The position numbers and the translations under genes are program-made. A model generated the notes under the pieces. That model was not told the DNA's origin. It saw only the letters and a program-made list of their open reading frames with translations, and ran no database searches. From assembly GCF_014645195.1 (NCBI RefSeq), contig NZ_BMLK01000002.1:1-64000 (forward strand): a stretch of DNA of 64,000 bases, written 5' to 3'. Positions 43,092 through 52,839 of this stretch are shown one piece after another. The first letter of the stretch is position 1. The number at the start of each line of letters is the position of its first letter. This DNA is from Novosphingobium indicum. Lineage in GTDB: Bacteria > Pseudomonadota > Alphaproteobacteria > Sphingomonadales > Sphingomonadaceae.

Positions 43092-44765
43092 ATGCAGATC
43101 GTCGAAACCACCAATGAGGGCCTGAAGCGCGCCTACACGGTGACCATTCCCGCCCAGACCATTACCGACCGCGTCGAGGGCGAGATCAAGAAGATTGCAC
43201 CGCAGGTGCGCATGCCCGGCTTCCGCCCCGGCAAGGTGCCCGCGAACCTCGTCAAGAAGATGCACGGTGACGCGATCCATCAGGATGCGCTGAACACCAC
43301 GATCCGCGAAGCGATGGACAAGCTGGTTGCCGACAAGGCGCTGCGCCCGGCGATGAATCCCGACGTCTCGCTCGGCGAAGGCTACGAGCAGGGCAAGGAT
43401 GCCGAGCTGACCGTCAGCCTAGAAGTGCTGCCGCAAATCGAGGCTCCCTCGACCGAGGGCCTCAAGCTCGAGAAGCTCATCGTCGCCGTTGCTGACGAGC
43501 AGATCGAGGAAGGCCTGGAGCGCATCGCCTCGCAGCAGCAGCGTTTCGAGACCAAGGACGGCGCGGCCGAAGACGGCGACCAGGTGATCTGCGACTTCAC
43601 CGGCAAGCTCGACGGCGTCGAGTTCGAAGGCGGCAAGGCCGAGAAGCAGCCGATCGTAATCGGTTCGGGCAACCTGATCCCGGGCTTCGAAGAGCAGCTC
43701 GTCGGCATCAAGGCCGGTGACGAGCGCACTATCACCGTGACCTTCCCCGAGGACTACCAGGCCGCGCATCTCGCCGGCAAGGAAACGACCTTCGACATCG
43801 TCGCGCACGAAGTGAAGGCGCCCGCCGAGAGCAAGATCGACGACGATTTCGCCAAGGAACTGGGTCTCGAGAGCCTGGAACAGCTCCGCGGTCTGCTCAA
43901 GGGCCAGCTCGAGCAGGAAACTGCCGGCATGACCCGCACCGCCATGAAGCGCTCGCTGCTGGACCAGCTTGCCGCCGGCCACGATTTCGACGTGCCGCCG
44001 ACGATGGTCGAAGCCGAATTCTCGCAGATCTGGCAGCAGCTCACCCACGAAGCCAGCCACGAGGAAGATCCCGAGGCGGCGATGAAGGAAATCGAGGCCG
44101 AGAAGGACGACTACCGCAAGATCGCCGAGCGCCGCGTGCGCCTCGGCCTGCTCCTGTCGGAAATCGGCCAGGCCAACGGCGTGGAAGTAAGCCAGCAGGA
44201 AATGTCGATGCTGGTCTCGCAGGCCGCGCAGCAGTACCGCCCCGAAGACCGCCAGCGCTTCATGGAATACGTCGCCAACGATCCGATGATGGCCGCCCAG
44301 CTGCGCGCGCCGCTCTATGAGGACAAGGTAGTCGACTTCCTTATCGAGCAGGCCGAAGTCACCGAGCGCGAAGTGACCCGCGACGAGCTGCAGGCTGCGA
44401 TCGAGGCCGACACCGACGGCGAGACCGCCGAGGCCAAGAAGCCGGCAGCGAAGAAGCCTGCCGCGAAGAAGGCGCCGGCCAAGAAGGCTGACGCCGACAA
44501 GGCCGAGGACGGCGAGGCCGAGACTAAGCCTGCCGCCAAGAAGGCTCCGGCGAAGAAGGCCCCCGCCAAGAAGGCCGAAGACGCTGACGATGCTGCCGTG
44601 GAAAAGCCGGCAGCGAAGAAGCCTGCGGCCAAGAAGGCCCCGGCCAAGAAGCCTGCCGCCAAGAAGGCCGAGGCGGCTGAGGAAGGCGAGGCCAAGCCCG
44701 CCGCCAAGAAGCCTGCTGCGAAGAAGGCTCCGGCCAAGAAGGCAGCTGCCAAGACCGAAGACTGA
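43092..44765 (+). CDS. tig: Trigger factor with long lysine/alanine-rich tail
   Basis: Ribosome-associated chaperone and prolyl isomerase. The N-terminal ribosome-binding signature VRMPGFRPGKVPANLVKK is present. A PPIase domain follows (DGDQVICDFTGKLDGVEFEG, FPEDYQAAHLAGKETTFDI), then the C-terminal cradle ending near residue 446. Beyond the usual family end, about 111 residues repeat AAKKPAAKK/APAKK units interspersed with acidic stretches, like a histone H1 tail. The tail could bind RNA, DNA or ribosomes. It precedes clpP-clpX at a distance, the usual tig-clp neighbourhood with two genes inserted. Confidence 0.93.
   Translation: MQIVETTNEGLKRAYTVTIPAQTITDRVEGEIKKIAPQVRMPGFRPGKVPANLVKKMHGDAIHQDALNTTIREAMDKLVADKALRPAMNPDVSLGEGYEQGKDAELTVSLEVLPQIEAPSTEGLKLEKLIVAVADEQIEEGLERIASQQQRFETKDGAAEDGDQVICDFTGKLDGVEFEGGKAEKQPIVIGSGNLIPGFEEQLVGIKAGDERTITVTFPEDYQAAHLAGKETTFDIVAHEVKAPAESKIDDDFAKELGLESLEQLRGLLKGQLEQETAGMTRTAMKRSLLDQLAAGHDFDVPPTMVEAEFSQIWQQLTHEASHEEDPEAAMKEIEAEKDDYRKIAERRVRLGLLLSEIGQANGVEVSQQEMSMLVSQAAQQYRPEDRQRFMEYVANDPMMAAQLRAPLYEDKVVDFLIEQAEVTEREVTRDELQAAIEADTDGETAEAKKPAAKKPAAKKAPAKKADADKAEDGEAETKPAAKKAPAKKAPAKKAEDADDAAVEKPAAKKPAAKKAPAKKPAAKKAEAAEEGEAKPAAKKPAAKKAPAKKAAAKTED
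44432..44762 (+). repeat. Low-complexity coding repeat (AAKK/PAKK units) in trigger factor
   Basis: Degenerate nine- to fifteen-base units such as GCCAAGAAG and CCGGCCAAGAAG repeat through ~330 bases. They encode KKPAAKK and KKAPAKK blocks separated by Glu/Asp-rich spacers. Such tracts expand and contract by slippage, so length should vary between strains. Confidence 0.85.
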
Positions 44766-44793
44766 TCCCTACCGGATACGGTCCTACAGCAAG

Positions 44794-44825
44794 GGCCCGG
44801 GGCGCCGAGCGCTCCGGGTCTTTCT
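44794..44825 (+). terminator. Terminator after trigger factor
   Basis: A 12-bp stem GGCCCGGGGCGC/GCGCTCCGGGTC with a CGA apex and TTTCT. It separates tig from the convergent glycosyltransferase gene. Confidence 0.85.
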
Positions 44826-44836
44826 GATTCCGGCTG

Positions 44837-46342
44837 TCAGCGCGTCTCCGGCAACGGGCGGTCGCTGGCGACCCAGCCCACACCCACGCGGTAAAGCGTG
44901 ACCGTTGCGACCGGAAATCCGCTCTCGCGCAGGTGCCGTGCAATCGCATCGGCGTCGAAGCGGCGCTGCGTTTCGTGCTCGGCCCAGAAAAGGTTTGGGC
45001 AAGTGCCCGACAGTTCGCGCGAGGTGGCAGGCGCGATGCGAAAGCCGAGCTGGTCTGCCACCCGATGATAGGCCCAAGGTGCCACCTGGCGGTTGTCCGC
45101 TGGCGACATGGCCATCACGTCCGCGTTCCAGAAGGCATCGGTGTGGACCGTGGTGTCCGGGCAGGCGGCAACGGTGCGGGCAATGAGCCGGCCAGTGCCC
45201 AGCCAGCTGTTGCGCACCGCGATGGTCTGCGCATTGCGCATGAGCGCAAAGCCGGTCCAGATGAGCGCGGCGATCAGAAGAAGCACTTCGATCCGTCCGG
45301 ACACGGCGGCCAAGAGCCGCGCGCAGGCGGCGGCCAGGAAGAAGGCCAGCGCACCGCCCATGACCACGAGGTACTTTTCGATAAGGATAGGCCGGACGAG
45401 ATGAATGCCCGCGAGCACGGCTAGTCCGAGAACGATTCCGACGCCGGTCAACAGGCAGACGCTCAGGAGGTTGGGAAGGGCGCGTTCGCGCAAGGCATCG
45501 CGGATCAGCAGCAGGCTGCCGGCGGCACTGCCAAGCAGGATCGGCAGGTTTGCTTCCAGAGTACGAAGCGACAGATACAGTGCCGCATGCCCAGCTGCAG
45601 GAAGACCGGCTTCGATCCAGAACACCTGCGTGTTGCGTGTCCAGTAGGGAAGCTGGAAGGCCGTCACCGCCAGAAACAGCGTTCCCGCCGCGATGGGTGC
45701 GGGAAGGAGCGCTCGCAGCCGCGCGCGGTCGCGCCGAAGCAAGGCAGTGGCAATGAACGGAACCAGCAGAAAGCCCGAAAACAGCGTTGTTATGATGTGC
45801 GTATTGAAGGCGACCAAGACCGTGGCAGCATAGACGGCTTGCCGCCCGCGTCCGCCTTGTGTCGGCGCCATCCAGATGCTTGCCAGCGTAAGCGACAGCA
45901 GCGCACCTGCGCATAGCGAGATGAAGTAGGAGCGCAGTTCGCTGCCCGCGTGAAGCGTCCACTCGTTGCTCGCCAGTAGCAGCACCAGCAATCCCGCTGC
46001 ACCGCGAAGGCGCGGCTCGCCCCGGGCGATGATCCAGCCACCTGTCGCCGTGACCGCAGCCACCGCAATGTTGACCAGACGGTGATGTGCGATGTCTCCG
46101 GTCCAGGCCGTGGCCCGCATCAGCATGTAGAAGAAGGGCGGGTGGTTGTCCGCCAGCCAGCTTGTCCGGAGGGCCTCGATCCAGCCCCGATCGGGGCGGG
46201 TGACGTACTGGGTGTAGAACTCGTCGTACCACGGCCCGCGTGTTAGCGATGTCCACACCAGTGCCGCAGCGAGCCCCAGCAGCGCCACCGCCACGACGGC
46301 GCCACGCGGTGCGCTACGGGCGGTGTCCTCCTGGCTGGCCAT
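44837..46342 (-). CDS. GT-C/GT39-like membrane glycosyltransferase
   Basis: A 501-residue polytopic protein with about ten hydrophobic segments. The first periplasmic loop reads TRGPWYDEFYTQYVTRPDRG, with the Asp-Glu pair typical of ArnT/PMT-type polyprenyl-phosphate-dependent transferases, then DNHPPFFYMLMRATAW. The C-terminal ~120 residues are periplasmic. It likely moves a sugar from a lipid carrier to an envelope substrate; which sugar is unknown. It sits between tig and an amidase gene, breaking the usual tig-clpP adjacency. Confidence 0.78.
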   Translation of the reverse strand: MASQEDTARSAPRGAVVAVALLGLAAALVWTSLTRGPWYDEFYTQYVTRPDRGWIEALRTSWLADNHPPFFYMLMRATAWTGDIAHHRLVNIAVAAVTATGGWIIARGEPRLRGAAGLLVLLLASNEWTLHAGSELRSYFISLCAGALLSLTLASIWMAPTQGGRGRQAVYAATVLVAFNTHIITTLFSGFLLVPFIATALLRRDRARLRALLPAPIAAGTLFLAVTAFQLPYWTRNTQVFWIEAGLPAAGHAALYLSLRTLEANLPILLGSAAGSLLLIRDALRERALPNLLSVCLLTGVGIVLGLAVLAGIHLVRPILIEKYLVVMGGALAFFLAAACARLLAAVSGRIEVLLLIAALIWTGFALMRNAQTIAVRNSWLGTGRLIARTVAACPDTTVHTDAFWNADVMAMSPADNRQVAPWAYHRVADQLGFRIAPATSRELSGTCPNLFWAEHETQRRFDADAIARHLRESGFPVATVTLYRVGVGWVASDRPLPETR

Positions 46343-46420
46343 TACGTGCTCCTGATCGGTCCGTCCGCCGCGTTAGGCGCAGCAGGCAAAGATTCCGTGA
46401 AGCCGGCGGGGCGCTGGAGC

Positions 46421-47905
46421 CTACTCGTGCCAGTTGCGGAAGGACGGCTGGGCAAGTTCGGCACTACGGGCGCGTTCGTAGGCGGCGCCGATGCGCAGGA
46501 CTTTCGCGTCCTCCCACTGGCCCGCCATGAACGACAGGCCCACCGGCAGGCGCTCCACCTGGCCCATCGGCACGGTAAGATGCGGATAGCCTGCGATGGC
46601 CGCCAGCGATCCCGCGCCGATACCCATGAAATGGTCGCCGTTGACGAGATCGATGGGCCACGCCGGGCCCGTCGTCGGCGCAATCAGCACATCGACGTCG
46701 TTCTCGCGCATCAGCTTGTCGATACCGTCGGACCTCGCCAGTCTGAGAGAGTTCTCGCGGGCCTTTTCGTATGCCTCGGCGTCGGTCGCTTCCAGCGCTT
46801 CCTTGAAGGTTTCCTGCCCGTACCAGCGCAGCTCCTCGGCCGCGTGGGCCTCGTCGAAAGTGATCAGGCCGGCAAGGTCGCGGGCAGGGGGATCGCCGGG
46901 CAGGCTGGCGAGATAGGCGTTGATGCCTTCGCGGAACTCGTAGAGCAGCACGGTGTACTCGTCGCGGCCCATGGCCGGGTCGCGCTCATAGTCGATCTCG
47001 ACGATCTCCGCACGGGCGCGCTTCATGTCGGCAATGGCCCGGTCGAACAGCGAAAGAACGCCCGGCAGGTTGCCTGCCTGCTTGCGCAAGACGCCGATGC
47101 GCACGCCTTTCAGGCTCGCCTGGGCGAGACCCTGCGTGAAATCGACCAGATGCTCGTCTGCTTCCGCCGTGGCCGGGTCCGCCGGATCGCTTCCCGCCAT
47201 GGCATTGAGCAGCAGCGCGGCGTCGGCAACGCTGGTGGCCATCGGGCCCGCCGTATCCTGGCTCGCGCTGATGGGAATGATGTGCGTGCGGCTGACGAGC
47301 CCGACCGTGGGCTTGAAACCGACCACGCCGTTGACCGAGGCCGGACAGGTGATCGAACCGTCGGTTTCAGTGCCGATGGCCGCCCAGGCGAACCCGGCGG
47401 CGACAGCCGCGCCGCTTCCCGCCGAGGAGCCGCAGGGGCTGCGGTCTATGGCATAGGGGTTGCGCGTCTGCCCGCCCACGCCGCTCCAGCCGCTGGAGGA
47501 GCGGTCGCCGCGGAAGTTGGCCCATTCCGACAGGTTGGTCTTGCCCAGGATGATCGCGCCTGCCTTGCGCAGCCCCGCCACCAGCGGCGCATCGCGCCCG
47601 GTCTCATTGTCCCTGAGCGCGAGGCTGCCCGCAGTCGTGGGCATGTCGCGGGTTTCGATGTTGTCCTTGATCAGGACCGAATGGCCGGCGAGCGGGGCAC
47701 TCATGCCCGCTTCGAACGCTGCTGTTGCATCGCCCGCATCGGGATCGATTGCAATCACGGCATTGAGGCGCGGCCCCACGTCGTCGATGGCCTCTATGCG
47801 CTTGAGATAAGTCTCGGGGCTTTCCTGTGCTGTAGCGGGAAAACCCGGTAGTGCCGCCAGTAGCGCGGATGCCAGGGACAGCAGTTTGACTCGCGGAAAA
47901 CCCAT
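46421..47905 (-). CDS. Exported amidase signature family protein
   Basis: A 494-residue hydrolase with a signal peptide ([20 protein letters not shown]). The Ser-cisSer-Lys triad is visible: Lys80 in [14 protein letters not shown], the cis-serine in [14 protein letters not shown], and the nucleophile in [14 protein letters not shown]. Family members hydrolyse amides, including aryl, fatty and nicotinamide-type; the substrate is not deducible. The start follows AAGGGGC; the in-frame upstream sequence is unrelated. The signal peptide suggests a periplasmic location, which is less usual for this family. Confidence 0.88.
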   Translation of the reverse strand: MGFPRVKLLSLASALLAALPGFPATAQESPETYLKRIEAIDDVGPRLNAVIAIDPDAGDATAAFEAGMSAPLAGHSVLIKDNIETRDMPTTAGSLALRDNETGRDAPLVAGLRKAGAIILGKTNLSEWANFRGDRSSSGWSGVGGQTRNPYAIDRSPCGSSAGSGAAVAAGFAWAAIGTETDGSITCPASVNGVVGFKPTVGLVSRTHIIPISASQDTAGPMATSVADAALLLNAMAGSDPADPATAEADEHLVDFTQGLAQASLKGVRIGVLRKQAGNLPGVLSLFDRAIADMKRARAEIVEIDYERDPAMGRDEYTVLLYEFREGINAYLASLPGDPPARDLAGLITFDEAHAAEELRWYGQETFKEALEATDAEAYEKARENSLRLARSDGIDKLMRENDVDVLIAPTTGPAWPIDLVNGDHFMGIGAGSLAAIAGYPHLTVPMGQVERLPVGLSFMAGQWEDAKVLRIGAAYERARSAELAQPSFRNWHE

Positions 47906-48122
47906 AAACGCCCCTTGTTCCTTTTGCAGCCCACGGGATGAAACTGCGCGCTCGGGATCGCGACTGCAACAGGATAAAACCGGCGGCGGTGCCCGATCCA
48001 GCCCGATTTTCGCAGCAAAAGCGGCGAATTGTCTCAAACGCGACAACGATTGAAGGGTTAATCCCCTTGAACATCGATGACGGGCGCGCGACATAGGCGG
48101 TCCCATTCAGAAGAGGACTCTC

Positions 48123-48791
48123 ATGCTCGACCTGTTTGGCGCCTCGGGCGCCCAAGGAAAGTTCACCACCGATCCCGTGACTGGCGCCCTGGTGCCGATG
48201 GTTGTCGAGCAGACCAGCCGCGGCGAGCGCAGCTTCGACATCTATTCGCGCCTCCTGCGCGAGCGCATCGTGTTCATCACCGGCCAGGTGGAAGACCACA
48301 TGGCCTCGCTGATCGTGGCGCAGTTGCTGTTCCTGGAATCGGAGAATCCTTCGAAGGACATCTCGATGTACATCAATTCGCCGGGTGGCGTCGTCACGGC
48401 GGGCATGGCGATCCACGACACCATGCAGTACATCAAGCCGCGCGTTTCTACCGTTTGCATCGGTCAGGCTGCCTCGATGGGCAGCTTCCTGTTGGCCGCC
48501 GGCGAGCCGGGCATGCGCATTGCGCTGCCGAACGCGCGCATCATGGTCCATCAGCCGTCGGGCGGCGCCCAGGGCATGGCATCCGATATCGAGATTCAGG
48601 CGCGTGAAATCCTGCGCATGCGCAAGCGCCTCAACGATCTTTACGTGAAGTACACCGGCAAGACGCTCGACGAGATCGAGAAGGCCATGGATCGGGATAC
48701 CTTCCTCGAGGCCGAGGAAGCGCTGTCTTTCGGCTTGGTCGACAAGGTCTTCGAGACGCGTCCTGATGCCGACAAGTCGGCAGAGGGCTGA
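48123..48791 (+). CDS. clpP: ATP-dependent Clp protease proteolytic subunit
   Basis: A 222-residue serine protease subunit forming the tetradecameric chamber. The catalytic serine is in [17 protein letters not shown], the histidine in [14 protein letters not shown], and the aspartate in a later acidic segment ([12 protein letters not shown]). The N-terminal [11 protein letters not shown] is typical. AGAGGA precedes the ATG. clpX follows after 120 bases, so they are probably in one operon. Confidence 0.96.
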   Translation: MLDLFGASGAQGKFTTDPVTGALVPMVVEQTSRGERSFDIYSRLLRERIVFITGQVEDHMASLIVAQLLFLESENPSKDISMYINSPGGVVTAGMAIHDTMQYIKPRVSTVCIGQAASMGSFLLAAGEPGMRIALPNARIMVHQPSGGAQGMASDIEIQAREILRMRKRLNDLYVKYTGKTLDEIEKAMDRDTFLEAEEALSFGLVDKVFETRPDADKSAEG

Positions 48792-48911
48792 CTTTTTGGC
48801 CACTGATATCTATCTTCAGTCTGTGGCAAGCATTTTTGCCTAGGATTGATAAATCGCCCCCTGCCAGAGTAGACTGTGCGAGTCGCCTCAGTGGGGGGCC
48901 CAAGACGGAAA

Positions 48912-50177
48912 ATGACGAAATTGAGCGGATCTGACGCGAAAAGCACCCTGTACTGCAGTTTCTGCGGCAAGTCGCAGCACGAAGTGCGCAAGCTGATCGC
49001 GGGCCCTACGGTTTTCATCTGCGATGAGTGTGTCGAGCTGTGCAACGACATCATTCGTGAGGAAACCAAGGCTGGCATCGCGGGCAAGAAGGACGGCGGC
49101 GTGCCGTCTCCCCGCGAAATCTGCGAGACGCTGAACGACTACGTGATCGGCCAGCAACGCGCCAAGCGCGTGCTGTCGGTGGCTGTCCACAACCACTATA
49201 AGCGGCTGAAGCACGCGGGCAAGCAGGGCGAGGTCGAACTGTCGAAGTCGAACATCCTGCTGGTCGGGCCGACCGGCTGCGGCAAGACGCTGCTGGCCCA
49301 GACGCTGGCCAAGACGTTCGATGTGCCCTTCACCATGGCCGACGCAACCACGCTGACCGAAGCGGGCTACGTGGGAGAGGATGTGGAGAACATCATCCTC
49401 AAGCTGCTTCAGGCTTCCGACTACAATGTCGAGAAGGCGCAGCACGGCATCGTCTACATCGACGAGATCGACAAGATCAGCCGCAAGGCCGAGAACCCGT
49501 CGATCACGCGCGACGTTTCGGGTGAAGGCGTGCAGCAGGCGCTGCTCAAGCTGATGGAAGGCACCACGGCTTCGGTACCGCCGCAGGGCGGGCGCAAGCA
49601 CCCGCAGCAGGAATTCCTGCAGGTGGACACGACCAACATCCTGTTCATCTGCGGCGGCGCCTTCGCCGGCCTCGAAAAGATCATCGCCGACCGTCTGCAG
49701 AAGCGCTCGATCGGTTTCGGCGCGCATGTCGCCGATCCGGACAAGCGCCGTGTCGGTGAACTGCTCCAGAAGGCCGAGCCGGAAGACCTTCTCAAGTTCG
49801 GTCTCATCCCCGAATTCGTCGGTCGTCTGCCGGTGATCGCGACGCTGGAAGATCTCGACATCGCCGCACTGGTTATGATCCTGCGCGAGCCGAAGAACGC
49901 GCTGATCAAGCAGTACGCCAAGCTCTTCGATCTTGAGGACGTGGAACTGACGTTCACCGACGATGCGCTCGAGGCGATTGCCCAGAAGGCGATCGACCGC
50001 AAGACCGGCGCTCGTGGTCTTCGCTCCATTGTGGAGGGCCTCCTGCTTGACACCATGTTCGACTTGCCGACCGAGAGCGATATTGCTGAAGTCGTAGTCG
50101 ATGCAGACGTGGTGGCTGGCCGCAAGGAGCCTGTTCGCGTGCTGAAGGGCGACAAGACGGAGACGGCTGCGGCCTGA
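48912..50177 (+). CDS. clpX: ClpX ATP-dependent unfoldase
   Basis: A 421-residue AAA+ protein. The N-terminal zinc-binding domain has two CxxC pairs ([20 protein letters not shown]). Walker A is [16 protein letters not shown], Walker B is [11 protein letters not shown], and the GFGA loop that docks ClpP is present in [10 protein letters not shown]. It delivers ssrA-tagged and regulated substrates to ClpP; in alphaproteobacteria these can include cell-cycle regulators such as CtrA. It ends at a terminator. Confidence 0.97.
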   Translation: MTKLSGSDAKSTLYCSFCGKSQHEVRKLIAGPTVFICDECVELCNDIIREETKAGIAGKKDGGVPSPREICETLNDYVIGQQRAKRVLSVAVHNHYKRLKHAGKQGEVELSKSNILLVGPTGCGKTLLAQTLAKTFDVPFTMADATTLTEAGYVGEDVENIILKLLQASDYNVEKAQHGIVYIDEIDKISRKAENPSITRDVSGEGVQQALLKLMEGTTASVPPQGGRKHPQQEFLQVDTTNILFICGGAFAGLEKIIADRLQKRSIGFGAHVADPDKRRVGELLQKAEPEDLLKFGLIPEFVGRLPVIATLEDLDIAALVMILREPKNALIKQYAKLFDLEDVELTFTDDALEAIAQKAIDRKTGARGLRSIVEGLLLDTMFDLPTESDIAEVVVDADVVAGRKEPVRVLKGDKTETAAA

Positions 50178-50205
50178 TCTGCCTGATTTTGTAGAGACAA
50201 AAAAA

Positions 50206-50240
50206 GGGCTGCTTGCACCTCGTGTAGGCAGCCCTTGCTC
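50206..50240 (+). terminator. Terminator after clpX
   Basis: A GGGCTGC/GCAGCCC stem, extended by TTGCAC/GTGTAG-type pairs, followed by TTGCTCTTTG; preceded by an A-rich run that could make it work in both directions. Confidence 0.8.
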
Positions 50241-50352
50241 TTTGTCGGTTCATGCGGATGGGCATGGACTTGTTCGGGTATAAGCCTAGAGGTCGTACAT
50301 CCCCCTGTGTTGTCACGCCTTGCGTTTCAGCCCCCTGTAATCGGAGCTACGC

Positions 50353-50541
50353 ATGGAACGTGTTCACCAAGTCTACCTCGCATATGCGCTTACCGTCGGA
50401 ATGGTCGCGACGATCGTCGCCATCATTCTTCGCGCTCGGTACAATGCCCCGCGGCGCAAGAACGCACGTGCTCGAAAGCGGGATAATGATGCTTACGAAG
50501 CGCGCATGGCACGGCAGGACGCGGATAAAGACACTAACTGA
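50353..50541 (+). CDS. Small single-helix membrane protein
   Basis: A 62-residue protein with one hydrophobic helix (VYLAYALTVGMVATIVAIIL) and a strongly basic C-terminal half (RARYNAPRRKNARARKRDN). GGAG lies six bases before the ATG. The topology is probably N-out with the basic tail in the cytoplasm. I know no family for it. It is isolated between the clpX terminator and the VOC gene. Confidence 0.55.
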   Translation: MERVHQVYLAYALTVGMVATIVAIILRARYNAPRRKNARARKRDNDAYEARMARQDADKDTN

Positions 50542-50666
50542 GGCTGCCTGCATTCCTGGTGGAGCGGTGCTGTCCCATTGGGCTACATCGCTCTCACGGA
50601 GTCTGTCGCGGACCTTGCGCCGCGCGCGGCGGCGGCGCTAGCCTTTCAAAAACGAGGGGAGAGCCG

Positions 50667-51527
50667 ATGACAGACGCCCGGATTCCGGTTTCGCGTGTGA
50701 TCCATACGATTCACGCCACCACCGACATCTACAAATGCCGCCTGCTCTATCAGGATGCACTCGGCGGGCTGGTCTTTGCCGAAAACTACTTCCCGGCCGA
50801 GGATCGCGACGCGGCCTTGCTTTATGTGACCGATCACATGGTCGAGCCGATGGCGCCGCGCAACGCGGAGGATCTGACCAAGCCGTTTGTGCGGATGACG
50901 GCCAAGATCGGTCAGGCCTTCCACTCCTTCGAGATCAAGGTGCCCGACGGGAAGGCGGCCAGCGCCGCTTTCCGGGAAGCCGGTTGCACCGTCGCCAGCG
51001 ACTACGGCGTGTTCTTCTTCGTGAAGCCCGAATCGACCGGCGGTGTGTTGCTCGAGGTCTGCGAACTGCCGATGCCGAACGATCCCTACGATCGTGGCAA
51101 CTGGAATCCCGCAGTTGGCGCAGGGCACGCCTGCACGGTAAGCGGGCTGGATCACATCGCTTGCGTAACTGCCGATATCCCCACGGCCTTGCACTTCTTT
51201 ACCGAGGTGGTGGACGGGCAGCTTCTCGACGACGCCCGTACAGAACTGCCGCAGCCTGGCCGACGGGTGTTGCTGCGGGTAGGCGATACGCGTGTGGCTT
51301 TCATCCAGCCCGACGATACGGCGTCAGGGCCGCTGGGGGCCTTTCTCGCAAAGGAGCAGAACGGCATCTACGCACTTGTCTGGAAGGTCGCGGACGAGAG
51401 CAAGGCCCGGGCGCACTTTGCGGACAAGCTCAAGCTGCGGTTGACGCAGGATGACTGCGTGACACCGGGCTTCGCCATCAATCCCGAGGACTTCCTGGGC
51501 GCCCGGCACGAGTTCGTTACGGGCTGA
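50667..51527 (+). CDS. VOC (glyoxalase/dioxygenase fold) family protein
   Basis: A 286-residue protein with two vicinal-oxygen-chelate modules. The first starts SRVIHTIHATTDIYKCRLLYQDALGG, the second SGLDHIACVTADIPTALHFF. Possible metal ligands are His and Glu in HTIHATT, LLEVCEL and LDHIACV. The fold serves glyoxalases, extradiol dioxygenases and resistance proteins, so the reaction is open. The start follows GAGGGGAGAG; in-frame sequence upstream has no domain similarity. Confidence 0.8.
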   Translation: MTDARIPVSRVIHTIHATTDIYKCRLLYQDALGGLVFAENYFPAEDRDAALLYVTDHMVEPMAPRNAEDLTKPFVRMTAKIGQAFHSFEIKVPDGKAASAAFREAGCTVASDYGVFFFVKPESTGGVLLEVCELPMPNDPYDRGNWNPAVGAGHACTVSGLDHIACVTADIPTALHFFTEVVDGQLLDDARTELPQPGRRVLLRVGDTRVAFIQPDDTASGPLGAFLAKEQNGIYALVWKVADESKARAHFADKLKLRLTQDDCVTPGFAINPEDFLGARHEFVTG

Positions 51528-51536
51528 CCGCAAGCG

Positions 51537-52484
51537 TCAGACTGTGGCTGCGCTTTCCAGCGGGCAAGCGCAGTTGCCGTCCGTCTCGATCTGGATGGTC
51601 GGATGGCCGATTCCGAACGCGTGCTCGAGGTCATGCGCGAGATCGCGCAGGAACGAGTCGTGCGGTGCCCCCTCGGGCATGAGCAGGTGCGCGGTCATCG
51701 CGGTTTCGGTCGTGCTCATCGGCCAGATGTGCAGGTCATGCACCTGCGTCACACCGGGCTGGCGCTCGAGCATGGCCCGCACTTCGGCGCTATCGATATT
51801 GGCCGGAACGCCCAGCATGCCCATTCGCAGCGAATCGCGTAGCAGGCCCCAACTCGACCAGGCGATGACGGCGGTAATGACGAGCGACGTGATCGGATCG
51901 ACCAGTTCCAAGCCTGTCAGCATGATGATCCCCCCGGCGACGACCACGCCGACCGATACGACGGCGTCTGCCATGAGATGGACGAAGGCGGCGCGCAGGT
52001 TGAGATCCGACTTCGAATCCTTGACGAAAAGCAGCGCGGAAAGCGCATTGATGACGATGCCGATGCCCGCCACCACCATCATCGTCGTACCGGCCACAGG
52101 CGCAGGATCGGCGAACCGCCGGATGATCTCGACCAGAATCGCACCGACAGCCACCCACAGCAGGGCTGCATTGGCGATCGCGGCGAGGATCGAGGAACTC
52201 TTCAATCCGTAGGTGAAACGGTCCGAGGGAGGTCGTGCCGACAGGACGTTGGCAGCCCAGGCGAGGATCAGCGAGAGAACGTCGGAAACGTTGTGCCCGG
52301 CGTCGGCCAGCAGAGCCATCGATCCACTGACAACGCCGGCGACGACTTCGGCAATCACGAAGATGACGTTGAGCGCTATCGCAAGCGCGAAGGCCTTGCT
52401 GGCATCGCCGCTGCTGGGTGGTGACGGGTGAGCATGTCCATGATGGTGCCCGTGACTGTGATGATGATGATGGCCTGCGCTCAT
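51537..52484 (-). CDS. Cation diffusion facilitator (zinc/cobalt efflux type)
   Basis: A 315-residue inner-membrane metal/proton antiporter. A His-rich cytosolic N-terminus (HHHHHSHGHHHGHAH) precedes six transmembrane helices. The metal-site Asp/His residues occur in SMALLADAGHNVSDV (TM2) and AFVHLMADAVVSVGVV (TM5), and a C-terminal cytosolic domain has VTQVHDLHIWPMSTTETAMTAHL. The HxxxD-type site fits Zn(II)/Co(II)/Cd(II) export. It is divergent from the TonB-dependent receptor gene. Confidence 0.92.
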   Translation of the reverse strand: MSAGHHHHHSHGHHHGHAHPSPPSSGDASKAFALAIALNVIFVIAEVVAGVVSGSMALLADAGHNVSDVLSLILAWAANVLSARPPSDRFTYGLKSSSILAAIANAALLWVAVGAILVEIIRRFADPAPVAGTTMMVVAGIGIVINALSALLFVKDSKSDLNLRAAFVHLMADAVVSVGVVVAGGIIMLTGLELVDPITSLVITAVIAWSSWGLLRDSLRMGMLGVPANIDSAEVRAMLERQPGVTQVHDLHIWPMSTTETAMTAHLLMPEGAPHDSFLRDLAHDLEHAFGIGHPTIQIETDGNCACPLESAATV

Positions 52485-52839
52485 GTTTTGTCCATCGCAC
52501 GCGCCACGTCGCACCAGCAAGCGATGACGTATCATCTCATGGCCATTTGACGGGCGTAGCAGAGGTCGGCGGAAATGCTTTTCCGTGACATTTTTGCCGC
52601 ACTGCAAAACTGCATGGGTTAATTATCAATTTGAAATTAATAGATAAAAATATGTTCTCGACGGAGATATGACAATCTGGTCATAAAATTTCGCAGTTGC
52701 GAACGTAAATGAATCCCAAACGTCAGAAAGTTGTCATATCGGGCTGCTCTTAGCAGCCGCAGCAATCTTGCGGCGGAGGGTAAAAAACAAACCGTCGCAC
52801 TTTGTGTCCACCCAGTCCGAAAGAGCTCAGGGGGCTAAA
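52485..52839. other. Divergent intergenic region between CDF and TonB-receptor genes
   Basis: 355 bases with no gene. The middle is markedly AT-rich (52615-52660, for example AATTATCAATTTGAAATTAA) and probably holds receptor promoter elements. It contains a TATGAC-based operator-like array and, just before the receptor ribosome site, a hairpin GGCTGC-TCTTA-GCAGCC (52742-52758). Confidence 0.55.
52666..52740 (+). promoter_or_regulatory. Operator-like TATGAC/GTCATA array upstream of the TonB receptor
   Basis: TATGAC-N6-GTCATA forms a perfect dyad at 52668-52685. GATATGACAA at 52666 is matched exactly by its complement TTGTCATATC at 52731-52740. Three half-sites of the same sequence within 75 bases upstream of one gene suggest regulator binding, possibly with looping. 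The regulator is unknown. Confidence 0.45.
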
